A DNA stretch of 64,000 nt from Streptomyces mirabilis. GTDB taxonomy: Bacteria > Actinomycetota > Actinomycetes > Streptomycetales > Streptomycetaceae. The translations under genes and the position numbers were made by a program. Under the pieces are notes generated by a model that saw nothing but the letters and a program-made list of their open reading frames with translations, was not told the DNA's origin and searched no databases. Where the stretch lies: NCBI RefSeq assembly GCF_018310535.1, contig NZ_CP074102.1:1-64000 (forward strand). The letters are read 5' to 3'. Of the stretch, positions 28,803 to 37,619 are shown one piece after another. Position 1 is the stretch's first letter, and every line of letters begins with the position of its first letter.

Positions 28803-29495
28803 ATGGGGTTGTCCCAAGGGCGGCGAGCTGCCCAGGACGTCGTGAGGCTTACGGGCAGAGGCATTCGTTCAGCGAGATGGGGTATGGGCGCGCTGCTCGT
28901 CCTTGGCTCACTGGTCGGGTGTGGCAGCGGCGACGGGAAGGCATCCGCCCACGCCGGAGCCACGCCGGCGGCGGATGCCCGACCGACGAACGGGCCGGGC
29001 GACTACCGTCCGCCGACGGACCTCTGCCCGAAGGTCGACTTCGGCCCGCTGACTGCCGCCGTCGCGCCGACGGCCGGTCCGACGAAGGGGGAGCGGACCG
29101 GCTCCGATCCGGCGACCGCCAGCGGCGCCGCCTGCCTGCAGGGCTTCAGGACGGCCGGCACGAAGGTGGATGGCCGTTCGATCGTCTACTGCACCGCATG
29201 GAAGGACGTCGCCGCCGCGATCAAGCAGTACACGTACCGGCTGTCCTCGGCACCGCAGGAGGCCAGAGGCCCGGTGGTGCGGGAGCCGGGTCTTGGCCGG
29301 GGGGCCTTCCGCTACGAGAACGTCAAGGAGGCCGCACCGTTCCGTAACGACCTTCGGCTACTGGTTCGGGACAGCAACCTGGAGTGCGAGGTCCAGGTGC
29401 AGAGCCTTGCACCCCTGACGGATCAACAGGTCACGGCGGCCTGGCCGGCCATGGCCGAGACCGTCCGGGCACTGCTGCCCGAGCTGCGTTCCTGA
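28803..29495 (+). CDS. Lipoprotein of unknown function
   Basis: A 230-aa protein. The ATG follows GGGAGAG. An N-terminal basic region and a hydrophobic stretch lead to the lipobox LVGC, with Cys40 as lipidation site. A start at a later ATG (28884) would give a more standard short signal peptide. The mature part has a Gly/Ala/Thr linker and a DUF3558-like domain layout (LCPKVDF...CLQGF...VYCTAWKD...LECEVQVQ) with paired cysteines. It is anchored outside the membrane; the function is unknown. Confidence 0.8.
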   Translation: MGLSQGRRAAQDVVRLTGRGIRSARWGMGALLVLGSLVGCGSGDGKASAHAGATPAADARPTNGPGDYRPPTDLCPKVDFGPLTAAVAPTAGPTKGERTGSDPATASGAACLQGFRTAGTKVDGRSIVYCTAWKDVAAAIKQYTYRLSSAPQEARGPVVREPGLGRGAFRYENVKEAAPFRNDLRLLVRDSNLECEVQVQSLAPLTDQQVTAAWPAMAETVRALLPELRS

Positions 29496-29650
29496 CCGGC
29501 AGCAAAGCGGACGGCCTGGCCGTCGGACCGGGCGGCGAGCGGGCCGTGGGTCAGACCGGGCACGAGGAGGCTCGTCAGCACGGTCATGGTCATCACCTGC
29601 GCGACGAGGCCGCGGGACCACCGGCGACGAGGTGGGACCAGAGCGACCGG

Positions 29651-32605
29651 TCAGGCGGTCGGCCGGTGGACCACTCGGCCGAGTGCGCGCGGCAGTGCCG
29701 CCCGGGAGGAGATGTCGAGCTTGCGGTAGATACGCCCGAGGTGGGTTTCGACCGTCCTGATGCTGACGAAGAGCTGCTCTGCGATCTCCTTGGTGCGTTT
29801 GCCCCCTGCCGCCAGTTCCGCGATCTCCCGCTCCCGCTCGGTGAGAAGGACCATCGTCGCCGGGGTGCTCGCGTCCTGCGTCGTTGCGACCGCCGTACCG
29901 GTGGCGGCGCAGGACGCCGGCAGCAGGGACCTGACCTTTGCCGCCTCCTCAAGGATCCGCTGTGCGCCACAGGCCCGAGCCGCTTTTCCCGCCATGTCGA
30001 GCCACTCCATCGCCGGCTGGGTGCCATGGGCCGCGTGGACCGAAGGCGCCCCGGTCACCAGGGTCCAGGCGTGTTCCACCGGCAGGCCCGCGCGGCGGAA
30101 CGACTCCGCAGCCTCGTGAAACAGCCCTGCCGCCAGGTGGTGTTCTCCCTCGGCGGCGTGGAGCGCGGCCCGGGCTCTGCGCACGTGTTGCTGTTGCAGC
30201 GGCAGTCCCAACTGCTCGGCCACGGCCTCCCCCGTCCTGGCCCAGTCGCGTGCGGCGTCGATGTCACCGCAACGCAGTGCAGCGACGGAGGCGAGGGCCA
30301 GAAGAGAGGGCTGCCAGGCCCGCAGCAACCGCTGCAGTTGCGGGCCGCCCTCCTCGACGAGGGTGCGCAGACAGCCTGCCGGGTCCCCGCCGAGGAACTG
30401 GGCGTGGGCGCGCAGGCCGACCGCTACGGCTGCCCGCCAGCCCCGCTTGCGCAAGGCGAGGGAAAGTCCTTCCCCGGCGAGTTCGAGCAGCCTTTCGGTG
30501 TCCCGCCGTGGGCGTGTCCACAGCAGCCCCGTCGCCCGCAGGATCATGGCGATTCCGGCGGCTTCGTCGGCCCCGCTCATCCGGGCTAGCAGCTCGGCCT
30601 CCCCGGCACGGCGACAGAGCGACTCCAGACGCCCCGTCAGCTGGTCGAGATGGCACAGGGCCACCAGTTGGTTGATCCGGATGAACCTCCGGGTGGCACC
30701 CGTGGTTGCCTGCAGTCCTCGTTCCAGATGCCGGTAGGCGTCATGGAACCGCTCCTGGAACAACTCCGCGCAGCCGAGCATCGCCAGGACGTCGGGCATG
30801 GTGACGGCAGCGGCGTCCGGCAGGGCGTCCACGATCCGCGCACACTTGGTGACCTCGGCGACTGCCTCGGGCAGCAGCCCGAGCTGCGTATCGCCGAGGG
30901 CGCCCAGGGCCCTCAGGTAGGGCACCGCCGGGCCGACGGCTCCGGCAGCCTCCGCCGCCTCGCGGACCACGTCACGTGCTTCGCCGTAGGCGCCCCGGAA
31001 CAACTGCACTCGCCCGTATGTGGTGATCAGTTCGGCCGCCGGCGCCGGCAGCGGAACCGGCAGTGGGCGGGGTACGAGGACCAGTGCCGTCCGGACCACT
31101 GCTTCGGCCTCCTGGTGGCGGCCCAACAACCGCTCCAGTTCTCCGCAGACGGCGTAGGCGCTCAGCCGCAGGTCCTCGGAGAGATCCGACTGGTGCCGGA
31201 GCAGATCGTGTACCAGGGAACGGGCTTCCTGCAGGCGGCCGACGGCACTGAGGGCCCGGCAATAGTCGAGCACCAGAACGACCCGGGGAGCGCTGATCCT
31301 GTCCCCGGCGGGCAGGTGTTCCAGCGCCAGGCGCAGCCAGCGGGCAGCGACGGCCGGGGACTTGGCCATCGCCTCCGCCGCACCCTCGACCAGAACCTGC
31401 CGGGCCTCCGCACTGCCCGCGCCCACCAGGTGCTCGGCCTGTCGGGCGCGTCGGAGCGCCGACGCTCCTCGCGTGGTGAGCAGATCCAGGGCCCGCCTGT
31501 GGGCGTTGACGCGCAAGGACGGCGGAGCGTGTTCCAGGGCGACGTGGCCGAGCACCGGGTGCCGAAAGACGTAGCCGCCGCCCCAGGGCAGCGGCCGTAT
31601 CAAGTCCGCTTCGACCAGTTCGGTGAACGCTCCGAGGGTCCGTTCCAGGCCGAGATCGGAGACCGCAGCGATGTCGTCCGGCAGGAAAGGATCGCCGAGA
31701 ACGGCGGCGACCTGGACCGAGAGCGCGGCGTCAGCGGTGATGGAGTCCAACTCGGTGACGACGGAGGCGGCCTCCCGCAGCATGCCGTCCCGGTCCGGAC
31801 CGGGACTCAGCGGCCACTCGTCCGGGTCCCACCGCGCCGCGACCAGGATCCGCAGCATCCGCGGGTTGCCGCCGGAAGCGGCGTGCAACTGCTCGGCGTA
31901 GGTGCCGTCGACCACGGGTGCCGGGAAGGCGCGCCACTCGGTGTACGCATGGTCACGCGCCGAGTGGGAGAAGGCGTGCCGGGAGGTGGTGTCAGTGTGA
32001 GACCCCCTGCTGCCGAGCAAGGTGGATATCGCCCGGAGGTCCAAGGAGGACGGGGACAGGCGGATGACCGAGCCGGTCTCGACTCCGTGTTCGAGCGCTT
32101 CTCTGAGTACCGGGCTGGACTGCCACGGGCGGTGCGCCAGCGCCAGGACGAACGGGCCGGGCGGAGGTGTCCGCACGAGCTGCGCGATCAGTCTCGCGGA
32201 CTGCTCGTCGCACAGATGCACGTTGTCGAGAACGAGCACGCCGCCGCGCCGGGCCGCCCAGCGCCCCAGTACGCTCCGCACCTCGGCACCCGCCCCGGCG
32301 CCGAGCTCCCGGGCGATCGGGGAATCCCGCACCTCCAGGGCATCCAGCACCTCTCTGATGACCTGGCCGGGTTGTGTCGTACCGCGCGCGGCGTGGGCTC
32401 GCGCCACCAGTGCCCCTGACCCGGCTGCCCGCTCGGCGAGCAGGGCGAGCAGGGTGGTCTTGCCGATCCCCGGCTCACCAGTGACCTCCAGGACCGTTCC
32501 CTGGCCGTCGGTCAGATCCTGTACGACCGCGGAAAGACACTCGATCTGCGTGTGTCTGCCAACGAGAACGGCGCCGTTCTCATGGGCCGGATCCTTGGGG
32601 GGCAA
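29651..32605 (-). CDS. LAL-type LuxR-family ATP-binding transcriptional regulator
   Basis: A 984-aa regulator. The N-terminal AAA domain has Walker A GEPGIGKTTLLALL and Walker B GGVLVLDNVHLCDE. A long TPR-like helical middle follows. The C-terminal LuxR helix-turn-helix reads LTEREREIAELAAGGKRTKEIAEQLF with VRTVETHLGRIYRKL-type recognition. The TTG at 32605, 5 bases behind GGGAGAGG, is the best start; an in-frame GTG at 32635 is possible. LAL proteins often switch on secondary-metabolite clusters, so it may control the cluster to its right (inference). It could instead serve a local regulon. Confidence 0.88.
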   Translation of the reverse strand: MPPKDPAHENGAVLVGRHTQIECLSAVVQDLTDGQGTVLEVTGEPGIGKTTLLALLAERAAGSGALVARAHAARGTTQPGQVIREVLDALEVRDSPIARELGAGAGAEVRSVLGRWAARRGGVLVLDNVHLCDEQSARLIAQLVRTPPPGPFVLALAHRPWQSSPVLREALEHGVETGSVIRLSPSSLDLRAISTLLGSRGSHTDTTSRHAFSHSARDHAYTEWRAFPAPVVDGTYAEQLHAASGGNPRMLRILVAARWDPDEWPLSPGPDRDGMLREAASVVTELDSITADAALSVQVAAVLGDPFLPDDIAAVSDLGLERTLGAFTELVEADLIRPLPWGGGYVFRHPVLGHVALEHAPPSLRVNAHRRALDLLTTRGASALRRARQAEHLVGAGSAEARQVLVEGAAEAMAKSPAVAARWLRLALEHLPAGDRISAPRVVLVLDYCRALSAVGRLQEARSLVHDLLRHQSDLSEDLRLSAYAVCGELERLLGRHQEAEAVVRTALVLVPRPLPVPLPAPAAELITTYGRVQLFRGAYGEARDVVREAAEAAGAVGPAVPYLRALGALGDTQLGLLPEAVAEVTKCARIVDALPDAAAVTMPDVLAMLGCAELFQERFHDAYRHLERGLQATTGATRRFIRINQLVALCHLDQLTGRLESLCRRAGEAELLARMSGADEAAGIAMILRATGLLWTRPRRDTERLLELAGEGLSLALRKRGWRAAVAVGLRAHAQFLGGDPAGCLRTLVEEGGPQLQRLLRAWQPSLLALASVAALRCGDIDAARDWARTGEAVAEQLGLPLQQQHVRRARAALHAAEGEHHLAAGLFHEAAESFRRAGLPVEHAWTLVTGAPSVHAAHGTQPAMEWLDMAGKAARACGAQRILEEAAKVRSLLPASCAATGTAVATTQDASTPATMVLLTEREREIAELAAGGKRTKEIAEQLFVSIRTVETHLGRIYRKLDISSRAALPRALGRVVHRPTA

Positions 32606-33058
32606 GTGATCCTCTCCCTTCCCATGGATGCGCACACGAGCGCCAGGAGCCTCTGTTGTCGATTCGGATATTAGGCCATAACGTTGGCCGGCTTGTGGCC
32701 TGAACGGTGACCTGCGGGAGGGCCGGAGTCGGCAACTACCCCAGCTCGGCAGTGCTTTCGTGTGGCACTGGAGAAGGCCGTGCCGCTGCGGATCAGTGGG
32801 GGCTTCGCCCCGTTTCGGGACTGCACAGCGAGCGAGTGCGCCGGCCGCCTGCACCTCCGCTGCGGGGCACACGGCGCCACGGCCACTCCTGCGGCGGTAT
32901 ACCACTTGGGCGGGGGGACTGGAGCGCACCGCCGGATCTGCCGACCGGAGACCGGCACCGCTGGTGAATCAGCCTTCCGAGCGGGGCACCGGGCTGTACG
33001 GAGGCCCTTGCCACGGGGGGAGGTCAGCAAGCCGGGATGCCGTCCGGCCTCATGCTGA
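32606..33058. other. Stretch without a gene between the LAL regulator and the panD remnant
   Basis: No frame here has Streptomyces codon bias with a ribosome site. The region must hold the LAL promoter near 32650-32700, where an AT-richer patch (ATTCGGATATTAGG) occurs. The rest shows nothing recognisable and fits decayed DNA next to the panD scrap. Confidence 0.5.
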
Positions 33059-33148
33059 TCATCTACTGACCCCGGCACAGCATTCACGGCTCCGACCTGC
33101 AGAAAAACCGAGACGCTGGATCTTGGGCTTGAACATGGTGCGCAGCAT
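33059..33148 (-). pseudogene. Decayed second panD: start and leader only
   Basis: From the ATG at 33148 the frame begins MLRTMFKPKIQR, which aligns with the true panD start here ([12 protein letters not shown]), then turns into unrelated sequence and stops after 29 codons. The Gly-Ser processing site and all the rest are missing. The leader shares with the intact panD a CCTGC/GCAGG hairpin and its flanks. Either a duplicated panD has been eroded, or a panD-bearing segment recombined here. Confidence 0.8.
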
Positions 33149-33169
33149 GGAGATACTCTCGGACCTAGG

Positions 33170-33200
33170 CTCACTGCCTGCGTTTTTGCAGGTCAAGCCC
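33170..33200 (-). promoter_or_regulatory. Hairpin of the panD-remnant leader
   Basis: CTTGACCTGC, a 6-base loop rich in A, GCAGGCAGTGAG: the same stem and flanks as in front of panD (16705-16732). A second, unrelated 7-bp hairpin (GCGAACG/CGTTCGC, 33201-33221) lies immediately upstream. Confidence 0.55.
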
Positions 33201-33313
33201 GCGAACGCACGTGACGTTCGCCACTGCCGGCCCGCACGGCCCGGATGTCCGCGCCGGCCGTAGCGCCCCGCCGCACTACACCATCACCGCCCAAGGGCAG
33301 GCAGTCGGCTTTC

Positions 33314-33634
33314 TCATGCCTCGGTGACCGGCCGGCCGGCGACGAAGGGATGGTCGCGCTCGATCAGACCGAGCGGGCCGGCGCCGCCCGGGGAGCCCAG
33401 GTCCTCGAAGAACTCGGCGTTGGCCTTGTAGCAGTCCCTCCATTCCTCCGGCACGTCGTCCTCGTAGAAGATCGCCTCGACCGGGCAGACCGGCTCGCAG
33501 GCACCGCAGTCGACGCATTCGTCGGGATGGATGTACAAGGACCTGCGGCCCTCGTAGATACAGTCGACCGGGCACTCGTCGATGCACGCCTTGTCCTTGA
33601 CGTCGACGCAGGGCTGGGCGATGACATAGGTCAT
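33314..33634 (-). CDS. fdxA: Seven-iron ferredoxin (FdxA type)
   Basis: A 106-aa ferredoxin with one [3Fe-4S] and one [4Fe-4S] cluster. Cysteines appear in QPCVDVKDKACIDECPVDCIYEG and in CVDCGACEPVCPVEAIF, then the conserved EDDVPEEW. It is the last gene of the long minus-strand run. It is a likely electron donor for cluster enzymes such as the radical SAM KamA proteins, the diiron oxygenases or the P450, though which one is inference. ATG at 33634. Confidence 0.93.
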   Translation of the reverse strand: MTYVIAQPCVDVKDKACIDECPVDCIYEGRRSLYIHPDECVDCGACEPVCPVEAIFYEDDVPEEWRDCYKANAEFFEDLGSPGGAGPLGLIERDHPFVAGRPVTEA

Positions 33635-33646
33635 GGATCACTCCGT

Positions 33647-34165
33647 CTAGAGAGTCGCCTTCTCACTGAACTGTGGCTCCAGCATGTATCCGCGTCCCCA
33701 TACGGTCCGGATGCTGAGGTTCACCATGGAAATGCGGCGCCGCAGGCGCATGATGTGCAGGTCGAGCGAGTTACGGGTGGGCGCGGGGACTCGTTTGGCG
33801 AGTTGCTGCTCCAACTCGGCGCGGTAGACGACCTCCTCGTAGTGCTCTATGAACTTCTCCATCAGTTCGACCTGGGCGTTGGAGACGGTGACCGTCTTGT
33901 TCCGGAAATACAGGACACCGGTGGAGTCGAGCACCGGAACCTTGCGCGCGTAGGTGCGTTGCTGCAGCGCCCTGACCCGGGCCTGCACGTCCTGGTGGGA
34001 GATCGGCGCCCGTATCCAGTCCTCCGACACGTCGGTGCAGATCGGCGGCTGTGCGCCGCCTTCGACGACGAGGAGGCAGGGAATTCCTTCTTTTCGGAGA
34101 TGGTTGCGGATGCTCGCCTCGGCGGGCCATCGTACGAACTTGACGTGCCGACCGGAGTTCTCCAT
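33647..34165 (-). CDS. OmpR-type winged-helix regulator, stand-alone
   Basis: A 172-aa protein. The C-terminal ~100 residues form a winged helix of the OmpR/PhoB type (LEQQLAKRVPAPTRNSLDLHIMRLRRRI..LSIRTVWGRGYML). The N-terminal part lacks the receiver-domain Asp and Lys motifs and is only about 70 residues. It is therefore not a normal two-component response regulator. ATG at 34165 is preceded by GGGGG. It sits 17 bases after the hydroxyglutarate-oxidase-like gene and 12 before the ferredoxin gene, so it belongs to the cluster and is probably a pathway-specific regulator. Confidence 0.82.
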   Translation of the reverse strand: MENSGRHVKFVRWPAEASIRNHLRKEGIPCLLVVEGGAQPPICTDVSEDWIRAPISHQDVQARVRALQQRTYARKVPVLDSTGVLYFRNKTVTVSNAQVELMEKFIEHYEEVVYRAELEQQLAKRVPAPTRNSLDLHIMRLRRRISMVNLSIRTVWGRGYMLEPQFSEKATL

Positions 34166-34182
34166 GTCAACCCCCAAGCGGA

Positions 34183-35385
34183 TCAGCTCAGTACCTTCAA
34201 CGCGCGCGTGGCGATCTCCCGGCCGATGGGCAGCGATGCGGTGGCCGCGGGTGACGGGGCGTTCAGGACATGGACGAAAGGACCGGAGCCGGTGAACAGG
34301 AAGTCCTCCACGAGGGTTCCGTCCGCCAGTACCGCCTGCGCCCGGACACCCGCCGGCGCCCGCTGAAGATCGTGCCGGGTGACGTCGGGGAGCATGCGGC
34401 GCACCGCGGCGGTGAACGCCGCCTTGGACGCCGAGCGCCACAACTCACCGATCTCCTGGCGCCAGTGCCGACGGGCCATGTGCCACAGCCCCGGCCAGCC
34501 GGCGATCTCGACGGCGTCCCGGGCCCGGAAGTCCCGCCACCGGTAGCCCTCCCTGGCCGACGCGGGGACCGCGTTGGGCCCGACGTGGACCCCGCCGTGC
34601 ACGTCCCGGGTGAGATGGACGCCGAGGAAGGGGAAGGCGGGGTCCGGCACCGGATACACCAGCCCCCGGACCAGGTCGCGGCTCCGCTCCTTCAGCTCGT
34701 AGTACTCGCCGCGGAAGGGGATGATGCGCACGCCGGGGTCGTCCCCGGCCATGCGGGCTATCCGGTCGCTGTGCAGGCCGGCGCAGTTGATCAGCATCCG
34801 GGCCCGGACGTCTCCAGCGGTGGTGTGCACGATGACGCCGCCCGGCCCGCGGCCGAGGGAGAGCACCTCGCAGCCGGCGTGGATCTCGGCTCCGTCGAGT
34901 CGGGCCAGTTCGACGAGCCTGCGCGCGACCGCCGGGTAGTCCGCCACGCCGGTGGTGCCGATGTGCAGGGCGGCCAGGCCCCGTACGTGCGGCTCGTGCT
35001 CGGCGATCTCCCTGGGGCCGAGCGTGCGCACCGGGATGCCGTGCTGCTCGCCGCGCCGGGCCAGGTCGGCCAGCCGCGGCAGCTCGGATGCATCGGTCGC
35101 CACGATCAACTTGCCGGTGACCTCGTGCGCGATGCCGTGCTCGGCGCAGAACTTCACCATCTCCTGGGCGCCTTGCAGGGCGAAGCGCGCCTTGAACGAC
35201 CCAGGGCGGTAGTAGATACCGCTGTGGATCACACCGCTGTTGCGACCGCTCTGGTGGCGCGCGACGGCGGGCTCCTTCTCCAGTACGGCCACGGAAGTGC
35301 TGGGCGCGGCCCGGGAGATGGCGTACGCGGTGGACAGACCGACGATGCCGCCACCGATCACGATCACGTCGTAGTGGCTCTGCAC
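34183..35385 (-). CDS. lhgO: L-2-hydroxyglutarate oxidase-like FAD enzyme
   Basis: A 400-aa flavoprotein of the DAO/LhgO family. FAD is bound by DVIVIGGGIVGLSTAYA, with the family's NSGVIHSGIYYRPGS and INCAGLHSDRIARM. C-terminal FTGSGPFVHVLNAPSPAATA matches LhgO. LhgO oxidises L-2-hydroxyglutarate to 2-oxoglutarate and passes electrons to quinones. GTG start behind AGGAG. Inside a biosynthetic cluster it may oxidise another 2-hydroxy acid, in line with the two hydroxyacid dehydrogenases nearby, or regenerate 2-oxoglutarate for the Fe/2OG oxygenase (both inference). Confidence 0.9.
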   Translation of the reverse strand: MQSHYDVIVIGGGIVGLSTAYAISRAAPSTSVAVLEKEPAVARHQSGRNSGVIHSGIYYRPGSFKARFALQGAQEMVKFCAEHGIAHEVTGKLIVATDASELPRLADLARRGEQHGIPVRTLGPREIAEHEPHVRGLAALHIGTTGVADYPAVARRLVELARLDGAEIHAGCEVLSLGRGPGGVIVHTTAGDVRARMLINCAGLHSDRIARMAGDDPGVRIIPFRGEYYELKERSRDLVRGLVYPVPDPAFPFLGVHLTRDVHGGVHVGPNAVPASAREGYRWRDFRARDAVEIAGWPGLWHMARRHWRQEIGELWRSASKAAFTAAVRRMLPDVTRHDLQRAPAGVRAQAVLADGTLVEDFLFTGSGPFVHVLNAPSPAATASLPIGREIATRALKVLS

Positions 35386-35463
35386 AGATGTCTCCTCGTT
35401 GGTGGGGGGACGGGCTCTCGCCCGCCGGACACGGGCCGCCTGCGCCGCCCTCCAGGGGTCCCG

Positions 35464-36312
35464 CTACGGGACCGGCCGGGACAGGGCGGTGAGCCGGTCG
35501 CAGGCCGCGGCGGCGTCCGCCCCGGCGGCCGGTCCGAGCGTCTGCCGGATCCGTTCGGCCAGGTGTGCGTGCAGAAGCGGCAGGTGCCGCCCGAGCAGCC
35601 GCTCGGCCTCGCCGGTGTCGGGCGGTAGCCCGTGCTGCCGCCAGGTGGCGGCCGCCGTCACCAGGTGGTGGGCGGGCAAGCCCTGGGCGGCGTACCAGGA
35701 CGCGGCCATGTCGCTGCGCACGACGTCGCCCGTGGCCAGGGTGCGGCAGACGCGGGCGGGCACCAGCACCGCCCGTGTCGCTTCCCGGGCGCCGGCCGCG
35801 AGCAGCCGCCGCGGCGACCTCAGCAGCGCCAGGTACGGCTCGGCACCGAACTTGCGCGCGGCGAAGCGTGCGCTCTCGACGACGAGTTCACCATCGTCGG
35901 GGCGTGGGCACAGGTGCCGCAGGTCGTGCCCGGTGAGCAGGACACCGTACTCAAGGAAGTCTGCCCGGTCGACCGCCGGGAGACGTCCCGCGCCCTCTCC
36001 CCGGCACAGGTGAGGCCAGTCGCTCCAGAAGACCGACAGCCGCTCGGCCAGCAGACGCGCCTCGGGCGGGACCAGGGCGCGGACGTGTTCCACGAGGGCG
36101 GTGACGCGTTCGGCCGCGTCGGCCGGCACCTCGTCGAAGACCAGGGCGATGTCGACGTCGCTCACCTCGGGGACGAAGCCGCCGTGGGCCATGCTGCCGA
36201 GGGCGAAGACCCCGGAAATCCGGCCCGGAAACCACGGCCCTGCCTCGGCGGCGGCGATCCTCAGCAGCTCCCGACCGGGGCGGTGGGCGTAGGTGAGGCG
36301 CGTGCGGATCAT
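35464..36312 (-). CDS. Nucleotidyltransferase-fold protein
   Basis: A 282-aa protein with the polymerase-beta-like nucleotidyltransferase motif FALGSMAHGGFVPEVSDVDIALVF (GS...DxD) near residue 40. A helical C-terminal domain resembles aminoglycoside adenylyltransferases and kanamycin-type enzymes. The ATG overlaps the stop of the upstream KamA gene by 4 bases. It could adenylylate a pathway intermediate or act as self-resistance by modifying the product. Both are inference, and the substrate is not visible. Confidence 0.8.
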   Translation of the reverse strand: MIRTRLTYAHRPGRELLRIAAAEAGPWFPGRISGVFALGSMAHGGFVPEVSDVDIALVFDEVPADAAERVTALVEHVRALVPPEARLLAERLSVFWSDWPHLCRGEGAGRLPAVDRADFLEYGVLLTGHDLRHLCPRPDDGELVVESARFAARKFGAEPYLALLRSPRRLLAAGAREATRAVLVPARVCRTLATGDVVRSDMAASWYAAQGLPAHHLVTAAATWRQHGLPPDTGEAERLLGRHLPLLHAHLAERIRQTLGPAAGADAAAACDRLTALSRPVP

Positions 36313-37619
36313 GCGATGCCGGCCGGGAAGTCCCCCTCGAAGGCCGGGACCAGCTCCGAGAACCAGGACGCGGCGGGGTCGAACTTCGCGAAGAACGGAC
36401 GGCCCACCGCATCGGCGTCGCGGCACTGGATGTAGTGCAGGGCGAACACCTTCTCCCCGGCGACCTCCACGACGCCGTCCACACAGACCTTGCCGGAGGT
36501 CGTGGACATGGACGGCCCGCGCACCGTGCGGCACAGCCCGCTCACGTCCCGGTAGGCCCGCCGGAAGATCTCGTAGGCGTCGGCGAGAGGAACCTTGAAG
36601 TACTCCTGCGGGCCGGTGTCCCGCTCGATGAACATGTAGTACGGCACCATGCCCATGCTGACCTGCTTGCTCCACATCGTGGACCAGACGGCGGGGTCGT
36701 CGTTGATGTACCGCATCAGCGGCGCCTGGGTCCGGATGCTCGCCCCCGCGCTGCGCAGCCGCCGCACCGCCTGCTCGACAGCCGGGGTCTGGAGCTCGCG
36801 CGGGTGGGAGAAGTGGGCCATGACCGAGAGGTCCTTGCCGGAGCGTGACACCTCCTCGAAGAGCCGCAGCATGTCGTCGGCGTCCGGATCGGTGGTGAAC
36901 TTGTAGGGCCAGTAGCTGAGCGCCTTGGTGCCGATGCGGATGGAGTCCAGCTGGTCGAGCTCCAGCAGCGGTTCGACGTAGCGGCGCAGCACCCCGGCCC
37001 GCATGATCATCGGGTCGCCGCCGGTGAACAGCACGTTGCTCACCTCGGGGTGGTCGGCGAGGTAGCGCTTGAGCTGCTCGATGTCACCGCTGGCCATCTT
37101 CAGGTCGGTGTCGCCGATGAACTGGGCCCAGCGGAAGCAGTAGGTGCAGTACGAGTGGCAGGTCTGGCCCTGTTTGGGAAAGAACAGGACCGTCTCGCGG
37201 TACTTGTGCTGCACGCCCGGCATCTGCGCGCCCGCGTGGCTGGGGATGTTCAGCTCCAGCTGGCCGGCCGGGTGCGGGTTCAGCCTCCGGCGCACCTCGT
37301 TCGCGGCGGCCGTCACCTCCCGGCGTGCGGCTCCCTTGTTCAGCAGGTCGGCGATGCGGGCCACGTCAGCGGGCGGCAGCATGTCCTCCTGCGGGAAGAC
37401 CAGGCGGTATATCGGGTCGTCCGGCACCGCGCTCCAGTCGATCAGCTCGTCGACGACGTAGCTGTTCGTCCTGAACGGCAGCACCTCGGCCACGGCTCGT
37501 ACCGCGGTGACCTGGTCGCCCGTGAATCCGGCCCGGCCGACGAGTTCGGCGAGCCGGTTGGAGGTGATGGCGGAGAACACGGGAGCTGCCAGGTCACTCA
37601 AGCCCTGCACGACGGTCAT
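36309..37619 (-). CDS. KamA-family radical SAM aminomutase (first copy)
   Basis: A 436-aa radical SAM enzyme. The [4Fe-4S] motif CHSYCTYCFRW (CxxxCxxC) is near residue 150, and FTGGDPMIM is the GGDP-type SAM motif. The PLP-lysine region near the C-terminus is TSGKVCV, where lysine 2,3-aminomutases have GGGGK. KamA enzymes move an alpha-amino group to the beta carbon of Lys, Glu or Arg. Sequence divergence prevents substrate choice. It overlaps the EamA gene by 26 bases upstream and the nucleotidyltransferase downstream, so it is firmly part of the operon. It may supply a beta-amino acid. Confidence 0.88.
   Translation of the reverse strand: MTVVQGLSDLAAPVFSAITSNRLAELVGRAGFTGDQVTAVRAVAEVLPFRTNSYVVDELIDWSAVPDDPIYRLVFPQEDMLPPADVARIADLLNKGAARREVTAAANEVRRRLNPHPAGQLELNIPSHAGAQMPGVQHKYRETVLFFPKQGQTCHSYCTYCFRWAQFIGDTDLKMASGDIEQLKRYLADHPEVSNVLFTGGDPMIMRAGVLRRYVEPLLELDQLDSIRIGTKALSYWPYKFTTDPDADDMLRLFEEVSRSGKDLSVMAHFSHPRELQTPAVEQAVRRLRSAGASIRTQAPLMRYINDDPAVWSTMWSKQVSMGMVPYYMFIERDTGPQEYFKVPLADAYEIFRRAYRDVSGLCRTVRGPSMSTTSGKVCVDGVVEVAGEKVFALHYIQCRDADAVGRPFFAKFDPAASWFSELVPAFEGDFPAGIA

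Noticed and set aside
29384..32419. Long plus-strand open frames over the LAL regulator
   Set aside because: They are antisense shadows; the minus-strand frame holds Walker motifs and the LuxR helix-turn-helix.
32671..33174. A 167-codon minus-strand frame overlapping the panD remnant
   Set aside because: No ribosome site, no domain and irregular codon bias; the panD-derived frame in the same place is a better explanation.
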